Counted from the first letter of the stretch, positions 15,827-25,613 are shown. The stretch is DNA of 64,000 bases from Lautropia sp. (GCA_030532895.1 JAUNKF010000007.1:62001-126000); one strand, 5' to 3'. Made by a program: numbers and translations. The notes: generated by a model not told the origin, from the letters alone.

Positions 15827-16600
15827 TCAGACTGGCGCCCCCCGTCCGAACAGACGGTTGTAATTGGCCGTGGTGATGAGGCCGATTTCCTCGACGCTGA
15901 CCTGTCGCAATTTGGCAACAGCCTCGGCCACATGACGCACCCAGGCCGGCTCATTGGTTTTGCCCCGATACGGCACCGGTGCCAGATAGGGCGAATCCGT
16001 TTCGATCAGCAACCGATCGGCCGGAACCTTCTGAGCCACCTCATGCACCGTCTTCGCATTCTTGAAACTCACGATGCCCGACATCGAAATATGAAAGCCC
16101 AGATCCAGCGCCGACTGCGCCACCGACCAGTCTTCGGTGAAACAATGCATCACGCCCCCCACGGCATCGGCCCCCTCTTCCCGCATCAGCCGCAACGTGT
16201 CTTGTGCGGCAGCACGGGTATGGATCACGAGCGGCTTGCCCAGCTCACGCGCGGCGCGAATATGCACCCGGAAGCGCTCTCGCTGCCATTCGAGGTCACC
16301 CGTGGCACGGAAGTAATCCAGCCCCGTCTCGCCAATGGCCACCACCTTTGGATGACTCGCCATCGACACGAGCCGCGCCACATCCGGTTCTTCGGCATCC
16401 GGATAATCGGGGTGGACGCCGGCCGCGGCACTCAACTGCGGGTGCGCCTCGGCCAAAGCCAGCACCTCGGGCCAGCTCTCCAGCGACACCGAAATGCAAA
16501 GTGCATGTTCGACCTCGGCCGCTGCCATGTTTGCCAGCACCTCGGGCAGGCGATTGCGGATCTCCGGAAAATCCAGATGGCAGTGGGAATCGACGAACAT
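15827..16600 (-). CDS. tatD: TatD-family metal-dependent hydrolase
   Basis: 257-aa TIM-barrel hydrolase; family members act as 3'-5' DNA exonucleases and are sometimes named YcfH. The metal-binding HxH is at residues 6-8 (MFVDSHCHLDF); further ligand motifs are AIGETGLDYF, KPLVIHTRAA, GGVMHCFTED and LLIETDSPYLAP. Family ending TTANYNRLFG. It is the last gene of the mltG-tmk-holB-pilZ-tatD run, a neighbourhood conserved in many beta- and gammaproteobacteria (holB-pilZ-tatD). Confidence 0.93.
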   Translation of the reverse strand: MFVDSHCHLDFPEIRNRLPEVLANMAAAEVEHALCISVSLESWPEVLALAEAHPQLSAAAGVHPDYPDAEEPDVARLVSMASHPKVVAIGETGLDYFRATGDLEWQRERFRVHIRAARELGKPLVIHTRAAAQDTLRLMREEGADAVGGVMHCFTEDWSVAQSALDLGFHISMSGIVSFKNAKTVHEVAQKVPADRLLIETDSPYLAPVPYRGKTNEPAWVRHVAEAVAKLRQVSVEEIGLITTANYNRLFGRGAPV

Positions 16601-16612
16601 GGAGGAGAAAAA

Positions 16613-17005
16613 TCAGATCGTGTGAGAAGGATTCGGCGATTTTAATGCAGCGCCGATCAGCGTCTCGATCTTTTCACGGGCGATCACGCTGGCATCCGTC
16701 TTGCTGAACTGGATGCCCACTCCCTGCGGGCGCCCACTGCAACCAGCCGGCGTGATCCAGGCCACCTTGCCGGGGATGGCTGTTTTGGTGGGGTCATCCA
16801 TCAGCGTGAGAATGATGTAGAGCTCGTCACCCAGCTGCGCAGGCCGGTTGGTCGGCACGAACAGGCCACCGTTCTCGACGAAGGGCATGTAAGCCGCGTA
16901 GAGGGCTGCCTTTTCCTTGATGGACAGTGAAATCACCCCCGGACGGGTCGCAGTCGGGGAATGGTTGGCGCCATTGGCTGCCAGGGTTCCATGCAGGTTG
17001 CTCAT
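16613..17005 (-). CDS. pilZ: PilZ-domain protein (type IV pilus PilZ)
   Basis: 130-aa protein from ATG 17005 (MSNLHGTLAANG...). It shows the PilZ pattern VISLSIKEKAALYAAYMPFVENGGLFVPTNRPAQLGDELYIILTLMDD...GKVAWITPAGCSGRPQGVGIQF. The strict c-di-GMP motif RxxxR near the start is absent, as in the founding PilZ of type IV pilus systems, which does not bind c-di-GMP. Position between holB and tatD is the conserved one for pilZ. Confidence 0.88.
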   Translation of the reverse strand: MSNLHGTLAANGANHSPTATRPGVISLSIKEKAALYAAYMPFVENGGLFVPTNRPAQLGDELYIILTLMDDPTKTAIPGKVAWITPAGCSGRPQGVGIQFSKTDASVIAREKIETLIGAALKSPNPSHTI

Positions 17006-17028
17006 CGATGCGCAGGCGCACGCCAGTC

Positions 17029-18063
17029 TCAAGAGGGACGATCGGCAGAGAACGCATCCAGGTAAGTGGCCAGGGTCGATTCCAGAAACAGCCTCGGATT
17101 CAACGGGTGCCGAACCAGCTCGGCCTGCTGCTGCAACGTGGCAGACACCTCGGCCAGCGCCGACAGCGTCGTGCGGGAGGCCAGACGAGCAAGCCGGGAT
17201 GCGAACTCCGAATAAAAACGGGGCCGGGTGCCGGCGTGAACACGAAGCAGGTCACTGACCCAGCGAAGCAGCAACGGGTACCAGACCGTGGCACCGACCG
17301 TTGCGGCCTTGTCGGCCACCGTATCGATGCCAGTGTCGGGCAAGGCGCTGAGCGACTCCAGCAATGCCCGATAGACGGTCAGGTGCGAAGGGTCGGCGAG
17401 TTCGCGCGCATGCAACGGCGCCATCCCCGACCAGGCAAGCAGCCGACGCGCCTCGGCCTCATCCACCGAGGTCTGGGCCTGCAACCACGCCACGGCCTCC
17501 GGCTCGGCAGGCATCGGCACCCTCACCTGTCGGCAGCGTGAGCGAACCGTGGCCGGCAGGGCAGCCGGCATGTGCGTCACCAGCAGGAAAAACGTGCTCT
17601 GCCCTGGTTCTTCGAGCATTTTCAAGAGTGCGTTGGCGGCGGGCGTGCTGAGCGTGTCGGCCGGGTCGACCATCACCACACGGGCATGACCACGTGCGCT
17701 GGTACTCGTCAGAAAACCATCCAGATCCCTCACCTGATCGATTGAAATCTCCCAGGCCCGCGTCGGCTGAGCGGTTTCCTTGCCCCGCGCGGCACGGGAT
17801 TCGCTCACCGCCCGCTCCAGCAGCCGGAAATCGGGGTGATGCCCGGCCAGAAACCAGCGGCAAGCCGCACACTGCCCGCACGAGGTCGGCCCTTCGGATG
17901 AGCTTTTCAAGGACTCGCACAGCATCCCCTGCGCCAGCGCCTGTGCAACATCCGCCTTGCCGATGCCTGGCAAGCCATGCAGCAGCAACGCATGATGCAG
18001 ATGATTCTCTTCGGCCAGCAGATTGCCCACAAGCTGCTGTTGTGCCGCAAAAAGCGCGCCCAT
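17029..18063 (-). CDS. holB: DNA polymerase III subunit delta'
   Basis: Clamp-loader subunit, 344 aa. A degenerate P-loop HGLPGIGKADVAQALA near residue 29, the zinc-binding cysteine cluster (CESLKSS...SCGQCAACRWFLAGHHPDF), and the sensor region ANALLKMLEEPGQSTFFLLVTHMPAALPATVRSRCRQVRVP identify it. The loop Lys is kept although delta' does not normally hydrolyse ATP. The start lies 8 nt after the tmk stop codon. Confidence 0.93.
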   Translation of the reverse strand: MGALFAAQQQLVGNLLAEENHLHHALLLHGLPGIGKADVAQALAQGMLCESLKSSSEGPTSCGQCAACRWFLAGHHPDFRLLERAVSESRAARGKETAQPTRAWEISIDQVRDLDGFLTSTSARGHARVVMVDPADTLSTPAANALLKMLEEPGQSTFFLLVTHMPAALPATVRSRCRQVRVPMPAEPEAVAWLQAQTSVDEAEARRLLAWSGMAPLHARELADPSHLTVYRALLESLSALPDTGIDTVADKAATVGATVWYPLLLRWVSDLLRVHAGTRPRFYSEFASRLARLASRTTLSALAEVSATLQQQAELVRHPLNPRLFLESTLATYLDAFSADRPS

Positions 18064-18071
18064 CCGCTGGC

Positions 18072-18743
18072 TCAGCCTCCGCCGCCAGAAGGCTGAGGTT
18101 GGCGGCCCGACGCCAGACCGCCCCGCTGCCAGCGCTCAAAAACGCTCGCCAGATCTGCCATCAGTTGCCCGGCAATGACCTCACGGGGCTGACTGGCATC
18201 CAGCACCAGAAAACGCGCCTCGTCATCCAGCACCCGCTTGCGATAAGCGCGGCCCACCTGCTCGAAATAGGTCAGATCACGCGCTTCGAAACGGTCTGCC
18301 TGTCGCACGGCCGCACGTCTGGCCGCCGCCACCTCAGGCGCCAACTCGAAATAATAGGTGCGTGCCGGTTGCAGATCCCCATGCAGCCACTGCTCCAACC
18401 CGCTCAGATAGCGGATCTCCCCCCCCAGCCCCGGCCCCTGATAAGCGAAGGTCGAATCGGTGAACCGATCACAGATCACCCATTTCCCCTCGGCCAGTGC
18501 CGGCCGGATCACGCGGTCCAGGTGATCACTGCGCGCGGCAAAAGCCAGCAAGGCTTCCGTCTGCACGGCCATCTCATGGTTGAGCAACCAGTGACGGACA
18601 GCCTCGGCCAACTCACTACCCCCTGGCTCACGCGTCAGAACCACGGTCTGCCCACGCTTGCGTAGCCACTCGGCACAAGCCTCGACATGGGTGCTCTTGC
18701 CAGCCCCGTCGATGCCCTCGAAGCTGATGAAACATCCGGTCAT
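18072..18743 (-). CDS. tmk: Thymidylate kinase
   Basis: dTMP + ATP to dTDP + ADP. 223 aa; P-loop FEGIDGAGKST at residues 8-18, the DRY-like motif as VICDRFTDSTFAYQG, and TREPGGSELAE. It overlaps mltG by 4 nt (ATGA), so the two are translationally coupled. The short C-terminal Gly-rich tail (GRQPQPSGGGG) is variable in the family. Confidence 0.95.
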   Translation of the reverse strand: MTGCFISFEGIDGAGKSTHVEACAEWLRKRGQTVVLTREPGGSELAEAVRHWLLNHEMAVQTEALLAFAARSDHLDRVIRPALAEGKWVICDRFTDSTFAYQGPGLGGEIRYLSGLEQWLHGDLQPARTYYFELAPEVAAARRAAVRQADRFEARDLTYFEQVGRAYRKRVLDDEARFLVLDASQPREVIAGQLMADLASVFERWQRGGLASGRQPQPSGGGG

Positions 18744-19792
18744 GATCTGTCCTCGATGGCAGCCGCACCAGGGCCATGCAACACCCCCTGCCCCTGCCGA
18801 CGTTGAAAACGGTTGACGGCACGATTATGACTGGCCAGATCCTTCGAGAACTCGGAACTGCCGTCGCCTCGTGCGACAAAATAGAAATACGGCGATGAAG
18901 CCGGATTGGCCGCAGCCGTCAGCGCGCGCACCCCTGGCATCGCGATCGGCCCCGGCGGCAATCCCCGATGCACATACGTGTTATAGGGAGATGGATCCTT
19001 CAGATCCTTTCGCCGCAGGTTTCCATCGAAGCGCTCACCCAAGCCGTAGATGGTGGTCGGATCACTCTGCAGCGGCATCCGCACGCGCAGGCGGTTATGA
19101 AACACGGAGGCCACCATGTCACGATCCTCTTCGCGGCCCGTTTCCTTCTCCACGATGGAAGCCAACGTCAACAACTCATCGGGGCTGTTCAGCTTCAGCG
19201 CTGGCTGCCGGCTTTCCCAGGCGGCTGCCAGACGTTGCTGCTGCAACACGAAAGCACGCTTCAACAGCTCGACATCGGTGCTGCCAGGCCGGTACTCATA
19301 GGTATCAGGCGCAAACCGCCCTTCAGGCAGCATGCCGGCCGGTGCCCCCAGCTGACTCATCAACTCGGCATCCGAGAGTGCCGACACCGTGTCGACCAGA
19401 TCAGGCGCACGTTTCAACGCTGCCCGAACCTCCCTGAACCCCCAGCCGTCGATCAGCGTGAGCAGTTTGCCCTTCTCCACCTGCCCTGCCACCAGAATCC
19501 CCAGGACATCGGGCAAGGTGGCTGGGCCGGTGATCGTGTAGCGGCCCGCCTTGATCCGGCCGGCATCACCGCGCCATCGAAAAGCCGCCGACAGTTTCCA
19601 GGCAGGCACCGCGATGCCGGCCTGTTGCAGCACGGGCGCCAACCGGACACCGGCTTGCCCTCTGGGCACCTCGAAAGAGACCTGCTCACCGTCAGGCACC
19701 ACGGCCCGGTGTTGATAGTCCCACCAGTGCCAGCCCCCGAACACCAAGGCAATGACCAGGGCCAGGGCAAGGCTTCGATAAATCACACGCAT
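18740..19792 (-). CDS. mltG: Endolytic murein transglycosylase MltG
   Basis: Inner-membrane enzyme that cleaves nascent peptidoglycan. Start chosen at ATG 19792 (MRVIYRSLALALVIALVFGGWHWW), which gives the expected N-terminal membrane anchor; a longer frame to 19861 would begin inside a dispersed repeat. YceG family motifs: LMSQLGAPAGMLPEGRFAPDTYEY and LASIVEKETGREEDRDMVASVFHNRLRVRMPLQSDPTTIYGLG, the first Glu of EKETGR being the catalytic residue. First gene of the mltG-tmk-holB-pilZ-tatD run. Confidence 0.94.
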   Translation of the reverse strand: MRVIYRSLALALVIALVFGGWHWWDYQHRAVVPDGEQVSFEVPRGQAGVRLAPVLQQAGIAVPAWKLSAAFRWRGDAGRIKAGRYTITGPATLPDVLGILVAGQVEKGKLLTLIDGWGFREVRAALKRAPDLVDTVSALSDAELMSQLGAPAGMLPEGRFAPDTYEYRPGSTDVELLKRAFVLQQQRLAAAWESRQPALKLNSPDELLTLASIVEKETGREEDRDMVASVFHNRLRVRMPLQSDPTTIYGLGERFDGNLRRKDLKDPSPYNTYVHRGLPPGPIAMPGVRALTAAANPASSPYFYFVARGDGSSEFSKDLASHNRAVNRFQRRQGQGVLHGPGAAAIEDRS

Positions 19793-19840
19793 TTTCAGAA
19801 GAACCCACCAAGCCAGCCCACGGTTCCGGAGCCAGCGCAG

Positions 19841-19866
19841 GGATGAATAAGTACATGACACGCTCT
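19841..19866 (+). repeat. Dispersed palindrome, copy F (right half)
   Basis: GATGAATAAGTACATGACACGCTCT keeps the inner GAATAAGT and the whole right arm; the left half is diverged. It lies between divergent mltG and ygfZ. Confidence 0.65.
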
Positions 19867-20044
19867 ATGATATACATTCGGTTCATCTGCACTTCATTTT
19901 GCGCGCCATGTCCTCGTCCGTGCCGCTCATCTGCCACTGCCAGCAGCTGCAGCCGCAGTCCCGACACGGTCTGGCTGACAGGCCCCCTCACCGGATGCCT
20001 GCATGGCTTGACGACATCGCGCCCATCGATTCCGCTTTCCGCTC

Positions 20045-21262
20045 ATGAACGCTTCATCGTTTCACGCTGCACACCTGCTGCCGCCCCAGGCAACCATCGA
20101 CCCCAATGCCCTGCCCTATGCCGTGCTCGAACACCTTGGCGTGGTTCGGGTCGCGGGCAAGGATGCTGCCAGTTTCCTTCAGGCCCAGCTGACACAGGAC
20201 ATCCTGCCCCTACAGAACGGCCAGGCGCGGCTTGCCGGCTATTGCACGCCCAAAGGCCGGCTGCTCGCCACCTTCTGGGTCATCCGGCAGGACATGCCGG
20301 GGGCCTCCCCCACCACGGCTGCCCCCCAGACCGGGACGGCCGATGCGAGCACCGACACACCGGCCAGCGCCCCCGACGACGCGCTACCCACCTTCTGGCT
20401 CGTCTGCGCCAGGGACATCGCTGCCTCGATCACCAAACGCCTGTCGATGTACGTGCTGCGTGCCAAAGTGAAGGTCGAAGATGCCAGTGCCCATTACCTG
20501 TTGCTGGGCTTCTTCGGTCAGATTGACGAGGCACTGCGCCCGCTGGGTGCCACGATCGGCCATGGTGCAGCCGCCCCCCTGCCCACGGTTCAGCTCACCG
20601 AAACCACGACCGATTTGCTGACCACACCGGCACGCCAATACCTTGGCCCCGAGCGGCAACTGTTCCGCAGCCTGCTGATCATCCCGCCCGAGCAGGTGGC
20701 CAATCGTACCGGTGACGATGGCGTCATCCACTACCGCTTCAGTGCCAACGACTGGCTTCAACTTGCCGTGGCCAGCGGCGTGCCCTGGATCAGCGCCCCC
20801 TCCCAGGAGCTGTTCGTGCCCCAGATGGTGAATCTGGATCTCACCGACGGGATCAGCTTCAAGAAGGGCTGTTATCCAGGCCAGGAGATCGTGGCGCGAA
20901 GCAAGTATCTGGGCAAACAGAAACGCCGGATGTTTGCTGGCCTGTGCAGCGGCCAGCTACCACTGCCCGGCACCGACATCCTGGCGTACGATGGCACGCC
21001 CATCGGCATCGTCGTACTGGCCGCAAGCCTTGCCGTTCACGGAGAACACCCTCCCGCCCCCCCTGAAACGGAAGACGGCCCCGCCCCCACGGAAACCGAG
21101 TTGCTCACGGTCGCATGCAAGCGCTATCTGGTGCTCTTCGAGGCGCGGATCGATGCCGTCGGCGCCCAGCCCAAATCAGCTGGCATGATCGCCACGAGCC
21201 TGCTGATCGGCGAGGCCGCCATCGGCCTGTTGCAGCAGCCCTATCCCATGCCCGACATTTAG
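20045..21262 (+). CDS. ygfZ: Folate-dependent Fe-S protein YgfZ
   Basis: Tetrahydrofolate-binding protein of the GcvT fold that supports maturation or repair of certain Fe-S enzymes. The diagnostic motif KGCYxGQE is present as FKKGCYPGQEIVARSKYLGKQKRRM at about residues 274-298, with the functional Cys intact. The 405-aa length is longer than the roughly 330 aa of E. coli YgfZ because of Ala/Thr/Pro-rich insertions near residues 80-115 (AAPQTGTADASTDTPASAPDD) and 335-355. It is divergent from mltG. Confidence 0.92.
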   Translation: MNASSFHAAHLLPPQATIDPNALPYAVLEHLGVVRVAGKDAASFLQAQLTQDILPLQNGQARLAGYCTPKGRLLATFWVIRQDMPGASPTTAAPQTGTADASTDTPASAPDDALPTFWLVCARDIAASITKRLSMYVLRAKVKVEDASAHYLLLGFFGQIDEALRPLGATIGHGAAAPLPTVQLTETTTDLLTTPARQYLGPERQLFRSLLIIPPEQVANRTGDDGVIHYRFSANDWLQLAVASGVPWISAPSQELFVPQMVNLDLTDGISFKKGCYPGQEIVARSKYLGKQKRRMFAGLCSGQLPLPGTDILAYDGTPIGIVVLAASLAVHGEHPPAPPETEDGPAPTETELLTVACKRYLVLFEARIDAVGAQPKSAGMIATSLLIGEAAIGLLQQPYPMPDI

Positions 21263-21269
21263 AACACCG

Positions 21270-21332
21270 GCGCGTGTCGTGCATGTCCGGCGGGGCTTTT
21301 TCGGGGATGAATCAGGCAGGAGCCGTGCTAGA
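21270..21332 (+). repeat. Dispersed palindrome, copy G
   Basis: Left arm GCGCGTGTCGTGCATGTCC and inner GGCGGGGCTTTTTCGGGGATGAAT match other copies; the right arm is diverged. Lies between convergent ygfZ and the acyl-CoA dehydrogenase gene, where it could also form a bidirectional terminator. Confidence 0.7.
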
Positions 21333-23157
21333 ACCACTCCGGCCGCATGTCGGCAGCCGTCATGTCCATGTGTTCGAGCACGAGCAGCTGCGGGTCGATG
21401 CGCGGCAGCTCGCTGCGAAAATAAAAGCGTGCCGTCTGGCCTTTGCCGGCGTAAAAATGGCGCTCCGCACCATAGGCCGACAGGTTCGCCACCTCGGCCA
21501 CCAGCCATTGCTCCAACCAGATCCAGGCAATCACATACTGACCGAACACCTCCATGAAAATGGAGGCATTGGCCAGCCGGCGCGTCAGGTCCGGCTCGGC
21601 GTAGAGCTTGCTCAACACGGCACCGATCCGTTCGGTGTAGCGCTTGAGCAGGATCGCCATGTAACGACCGTCACCGCCGCGGGCAGCCGCACGATCTGCC
21701 GTGTCGCAAACCATCCGTGCAAAACGCTTGAAGAGGCGTTGATCCTCCCTGGCCAGCTGAAAACGCAACAGCTCCAGGCTCTGAATGCCGTGTGTGCCCT
21801 CCTGGATCGCATTCAGACGGTTGTCACGGTAGAACTGTTCGAGCGGGTAATCACGCATGTAGCCATAGCTGCCGAGCACCTCGATGGCCAGTGAATTGGC
21901 CTTCAGGCACCACTGGGCCGCCCAGCTCTTGAGCACCGGCGCCATCATCACCAGCATGTCTGCTGCCAGCGACCGGGCCGCCTCCGTCTCGGCCGTCAAG
22001 CGCTCATCCATCCAACGGGCGCACCACAAACCCAGCGCCAGCCCCCCTTCGGCATAGGCTTTCTGGCTCAACAGCACCCGGCGGACATCCGCGTGCCCAA
22101 TGATCGGGATCTGGGTGGTACTGGCGCTTCCCGTACCCGGCACGCGCCCCTGAAGACGTTCACGAGCGTAGTCGAGTGAGTGCAGATAACCGGCGTACCC
22201 CAGCGAGGCAGCCGACAGCCCGATATCGATCCGCAATTCATGCGTGATCTCGTTGATCATGCCCAGCCCCTGCTCGGGGCTGCCCAGCAAAAAAGCCACT
22301 GCCCCCGCCTCGCCACCCGGATGGCGGAAGCCTTCACCGAAGCTCAACATGCAGCTGGGCGCGCCCTTCTGACCCATCTTCGGGGTCAGACTATCGGCCA
22401 CCACATCATTGCGCTCACGAGCCGAACCATCAGGGGACTGCAAATACTTCGGCACGACGAAGAGCGACAGCGCCCGTGCACCCGGCTGGATGTCGCCATC
22501 CTCCCCTTCAATTTTTGCGGCCACCACATGCAGGATGTTCTGACTGACCTCATGATCACCACAGGAGATCCACATCTTGTGACCATAGAGCCGATAACTG
22601 CCATCCGGCTGAGACACCGCCCGCATCCGGATATCGGCAAGGGACGAGCCGGCCTGCGGCTCGGACAGGCACAGGGTGCCCAGGGCCTGTCCGGACAGGA
22701 TCTGTGGCAGACAGGCGGCCAGCAGGCCCTCATCGGCATGATGACGGATCAGCCGACTGACGGCCTGCGTCGTGAACACATAGGTGTTGACGGTCGTGCT
22801 GGCCGCGTTCATCAGCACCGAAATGGCTTTTTCAATCACGAGCGGCAGCTGCTCGCCTCCCAGCGCCCTGTCATGCGAGGCCGAGAGCATGCCAAAATCC
22901 GCCAAAGCCGTCAGCGCCTCGGTGAGCGCAGGGGGTGTGCGAACGACATCCCCCTCCAGACTGGCCTCCTGCTCATCCAGCAGGCGGTTGATCGGCGCGA
23001 GTTTCTCCTCCGCGAGCCTTGCACCCCGAAACAGCCGCTCGTCGATCGTTTCACGGCTGTGACCGGAAAAACGGGGACGGCGACACAGCGTGTCGACCGT
23101 CAGCCATTCGTGCAGCAGAAAGCTCAGGCTTCGGCTGGCCATGCTCATCTTTCTCAT
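21328..23157 (-). CDS. Acyl-CoA dehydrogenase
   Basis: FAD enzyme introducing the alpha,beta double bond into acyl-CoA. 609 aa, the longer subfamily with an extra C-terminal domain. Motifs: TLCLSEPQAGSSLADIRMRAV, YRLYGHKMWISCGDHEVSQNILHVVAAKI, and the catalytic-base region FYRDNRLNAIQEGTHGIQSLELLR, whose Glu lies near residue 455. Start ATG 23157, with another at 23148. It is encoded downstream of the AtoE-type transporter with a 75-nt gap on the same strand, suggesting shared fatty-acid metabolism; chain length unknown. Confidence 0.9.
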   Translation of the reverse strand: MRKMSMASRSLSFLLHEWLTVDTLCRRPRFSGHSRETIDERLFRGARLAEEKLAPINRLLDEQEASLEGDVVRTPPALTEALTALADFGMLSASHDRALGGEQLPLVIEKAISVLMNAASTTVNTYVFTTQAVSRLIRHHADEGLLAACLPQILSGQALGTLCLSEPQAGSSLADIRMRAVSQPDGSYRLYGHKMWISCGDHEVSQNILHVVAAKIEGEDGDIQPGARALSLFVVPKYLQSPDGSARERNDVVADSLTPKMGQKGAPSCMLSFGEGFRHPGGEAGAVAFLLGSPEQGLGMINEITHELRIDIGLSAASLGYAGYLHSLDYARERLQGRVPGTGSASTTQIPIIGHADVRRVLLSQKAYAEGGLALGLWCARWMDERLTAETEAARSLAADMLVMMAPVLKSWAAQWCLKANSLAIEVLGSYGYMRDYPLEQFYRDNRLNAIQEGTHGIQSLELLRFQLAREDQRLFKRFARMVCDTADRAAARGGDGRYMAILLKRYTERIGAVLSKLYAEPDLTRRLANASIFMEVFGQYVIAWIWLEQWLVAEVANLSAYGAERHFYAGKGQTARFYFRSELPRIDPQLLVLEHMDMTAADMRPEWF

Positions 23158-23232
23158 GCACCGAGTCTAAGCCGAAGCCGGGCTGATTTGGCGCCTATCA
23201 GGATTCCGTGGCGCACGATTGCAACAGTCCGG

Positions 23233-24546
23233 TCAAAGAAAGACCAGACCGAGCGAAATCAGCACGCCGCTCAACAGCAACTGCATCAGGCAAAAGCCCA
23301 TGATGTCCTTGGCCTTCAGGCCGGCGATCGCGAGCACCGGCAAGGCCCAGAAAGGTTGCAGCATGTTCGTCCAGGCATCCCCCCAGGCCACCGCCATCGT
23401 GGTGCGCGTGATGTCCGCACCCAGCGCCTGCGTGGCTTCGATGACGAGCGGTGCCTGCACGGCCCACTGCCCACCGCCTGAAGGCACGAACATGTTGACC
23501 AGACCGGCACTGATGAACGTCCAGAACGGCAACGACTCCGCCGAGGCAAAGGAGATCATCCAATTGGACACGGACGCAGCCAGCCCCGTTTGCGTCATGA
23601 TCGCCATGATGCCCGCATAGAACGGGAACTGCAGCACGATGCCCCCGGTTCCCCTGATGGCCTCCTGCAGCGAGTTCAGCATGCGACGCGGCGTGCCGTG
23701 CAGGATGATGGCCAGGAACAGGAAGCTGAAGTTGATGATGTTCAGGTTGATGCCGCCCTGCTTCACCACGTAGTAATCGAAGGCATAGGCCAGACCGGCC
23801 ACACCGATCAGGGCCGTCAGCAACCAGCTGCGCTCGATCCACGACGCAAAGGTCGGCTGAGACACCTCGTCATCCGGCTCCGCCTCTTTCAGCTTCTCCG
23901 GATCGACGATCACACAGTCATCCTGGGCAGGCATCATCAAGCGGTTGAGCAAGGGCACAGCCACGAACAGCATGGCCAGGATCATCAGATTGAAGCTGGA
24001 GAAGATCGTCTCACTCGTCGGAATCACGCCGATGCGGTCTGCCGCAAAATGCCCTGGCGTCGCGATCGTGACAGGCACCGAACCGGCCAGACCCGCATGC
24101 CAGACGAGAAAGCCCGAATAGGCACTGGCCACCAACAGCCGATAGTCAGCCCGAACTTGGCGGGCCATTTCCTTGGCGAAGATCGCGCCCACCACCAGGC
24201 CGAAACCCCAGTTGATCCAGTTGGCCACCAGCGACACCACCGTCACCAGCACGATGGCCTGCCCTGGCGTGCGAGCCAAGCGCGCGATACGGGAAAGCAA
24301 CCAGCGCACCGGCCCCGTGCTGGCCAGCATGAAACCGGTCACGAGCACGAGCACCATCTGCATCGTGAAGGGCAGCAGACCCCAGAAGCCATCGCCCCAG
24401 ATGCGCACCACATCCCCCGGCGCCTTGCTCTGGAACAGGACAGCGCTCCCCCCGGCAATCAGGGTCAGGATCACCACGAAAATGTAGGGATCCGGCAGGT
24501 AGCGTTCCACCAGCCGAACCGAAAAACGTGTCAAAGCCTGAAACAT
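23233..24546 (-). CDS. Short-chain fatty acid transporter (AtoE family)
   Basis: 437-aa polytopic membrane protein of the AtoE/TIGR00366 type, importing short-chain fatty acids. Start at ATG 24546 (MFQALTRFSVRLVERYLPDPYIFVVILTL) is supported by GGAAAGG 11 nt upstream and by the family N-terminus. Conserved segments: LVANWINWGFGLVVGAIFAKEMAR, GYSGFLVWHAGLAGSVPVTIATPGH (here AYSGFL...), and the signature FVPSGGGQWAVQAPLVIEA. Probably co-transcribed with the acyl-CoA dehydrogenase. Confidence 0.88.
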   Translation of the reverse strand: MFQALTRFSVRLVERYLPDPYIFVVILTLIAGGSAVLFQSKAPGDVVRIWGDGFWGLLPFTMQMVLVLVTGFMLASTGPVRWLLSRIARLARTPGQAIVLVTVVSLVANWINWGFGLVVGAIFAKEMARQVRADYRLLVASAYSGFLVWHAGLAGSVPVTIATPGHFAADRIGVIPTSETIFSSFNLMILAMLFVAVPLLNRLMMPAQDDCVIVDPEKLKEAEPDDEVSQPTFASWIERSWLLTALIGVAGLAYAFDYYVVKQGGINLNIINFSFLFLAIILHGTPRRMLNSLQEAIRGTGGIVLQFPFYAGIMAIMTQTGLAASVSNWMISFASAESLPFWTFISAGLVNMFVPSGGGQWAVQAPLVIEATQALGADITRTTMAVAWGDAWTNMLQPFWALPVLAIAGLKAKDIMGFCLMQLLLSGVLISLGLVFL

Positions 24547-24801
24547 GAAGTAAAACCTTTCCAAAGAGTCCGTAAAAAAACCACGCGCATTATCAGGCCG
24601 GCCCATCACATCCTGCCTCGGGATAATCCCTATAAGGGTGGTTGCTTTGCCACCAAGACAACACTATATGACACCACGTCCTTGGCCCTGTCAGGTTCAA
24701 GGCGTGTCACGTCCTGATTCATCCACGCCCAGGCCCCCCAATCCAGGACTGGCCCGCTATCATCCTGAAGTCCTCCCACGTCCTGATTCGTCGCGTTTTT
24801 C

Positions 24802-25347
24802 ATGAATAAACTGCTGTTCGACCTGTTTCCGGTCATCCTCTTCTTTGTCGCCTTCAAGGTGGCCGACATCTACGTCGCCACGGCCGTCGCCATCGCCGCC
24901 AGCATCGGTCAGATCGGCTGGCTGATGCTGAAGAAAAAAACCATCGAGGCCATGCAGTGGCTGAGTCTGGGCATCATCGTGGTCTTCGGCGGGTTGACGC
25001 TGCTGTTGCAGGACGAAGCTTTCATCAAATGGAAGCCCACGATTCTGTACTGGTCGTTTGCGGCCGGCCTGTTGGTGGCAAGCCTGCTCGGCAAGAACCC
25101 CATGCGCCAGCTGATGGGTGGCCAGCTCCAGTTGCCCGATCAGGTCTGGAAGACCCTGAACCTGCTGTGGCTCGGCTTCTTCCTGCTGATGGGAGCTGTC
25201 AACCTGAAAGTGGCCTATGCGTTTTCCACAGAAACCTGGGTGAATTTCAAGCTGTTCGGCACCACGGGCCTCACCCTGCTTTTCATCATCGGACAAGGCT
25301 TCTATCTCAGCAAGCACATCCAGGAAGACAACGATTCCTCATCATGA
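24802..25347 (+). CDS. yciB: Inner-membrane septation protein A family (YciB/IspZ)
   Basis: 181-aa protein with about five membrane segments; the family is linked to envelope synthesis and cell division. Family landmarks are the start [60 protein letters not shown], and [43 protein letters not shown]. It overlaps bolA by 4 nt (ATGA). Confidence 0.94.
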   Translation: MNKLLFDLFPVILFFVAFKVADIYVATAVAIAASIGQIGWLMLKKKTIEAMQWLSLGIIVVFGGLTLLLQDEAFIKWKPTILYWSFAAGLLVASLLGKNPMRQLMGGQLQLPDQVWKTLNLLWLGFFLLMGAVNLKVAYAFSTETWVNFKLFGTTGLTLLFIIGQGFYLSKHIQEDNDSSS

Positions 25348-25613
25348 AACCCAGCCTCGAAGAACTGCGTGCACGTCTGCAACAACATTTTCCTGACGCA
25401 CAAATACAGCTCACCGATGACAGTCATCATCATGTCGGCCACGCCGGTGCAGCCGGCGGTGCCGGGCACTTTTCGGTGGCACTGATCTCACCCGCCTTCG
25501 ATGGTCTCTCGACGATGGCTCGACACCGGCTGGTGTATGATGCCCTGTCCGACTGGATGCCTGATCGCATTCATGCCCTCAGCATCAAGGCGTCCACACC
25601 ACAGATGCCCTGA
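25344..25613 (+). CDS. bolA: BolA-family protein
   Basis: 89-aa BolA/IbaG-type protein, partner of monothiol glutaredoxins in Fe-S handling or a DNA-binding morphogene regulator. The fold is visible as [31 protein letters not shown]...[42 protein letters not shown], with the invariant His-rich loop and the HALSIK end. Its ATG overlaps the yciB stop codon. A long GC-rich loop (AGAAGGAG) follows the HVGH motif. Confidence 0.92.
   Translation: MKPSLEELRARLQQHFPDAQIQLTDDSHHHVGHAGAAGGAGHFSVALISPAFDGLSTMARHRLVYDALSDWMPDRIHALSIKASTPQMP

Noticed and set aside
19793-19861. Longer N-terminus for MltG
   Set aside because: It would begin inside the dispersed repeat copy F; the ATG at 19792 gives the normal membrane anchor.
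23590-24717. 375-aa plus-strand frame opposite the AtoE-type transporter
   Set aside because: His/Gln/Arg-rich antisense shadow of a membrane protein gene.
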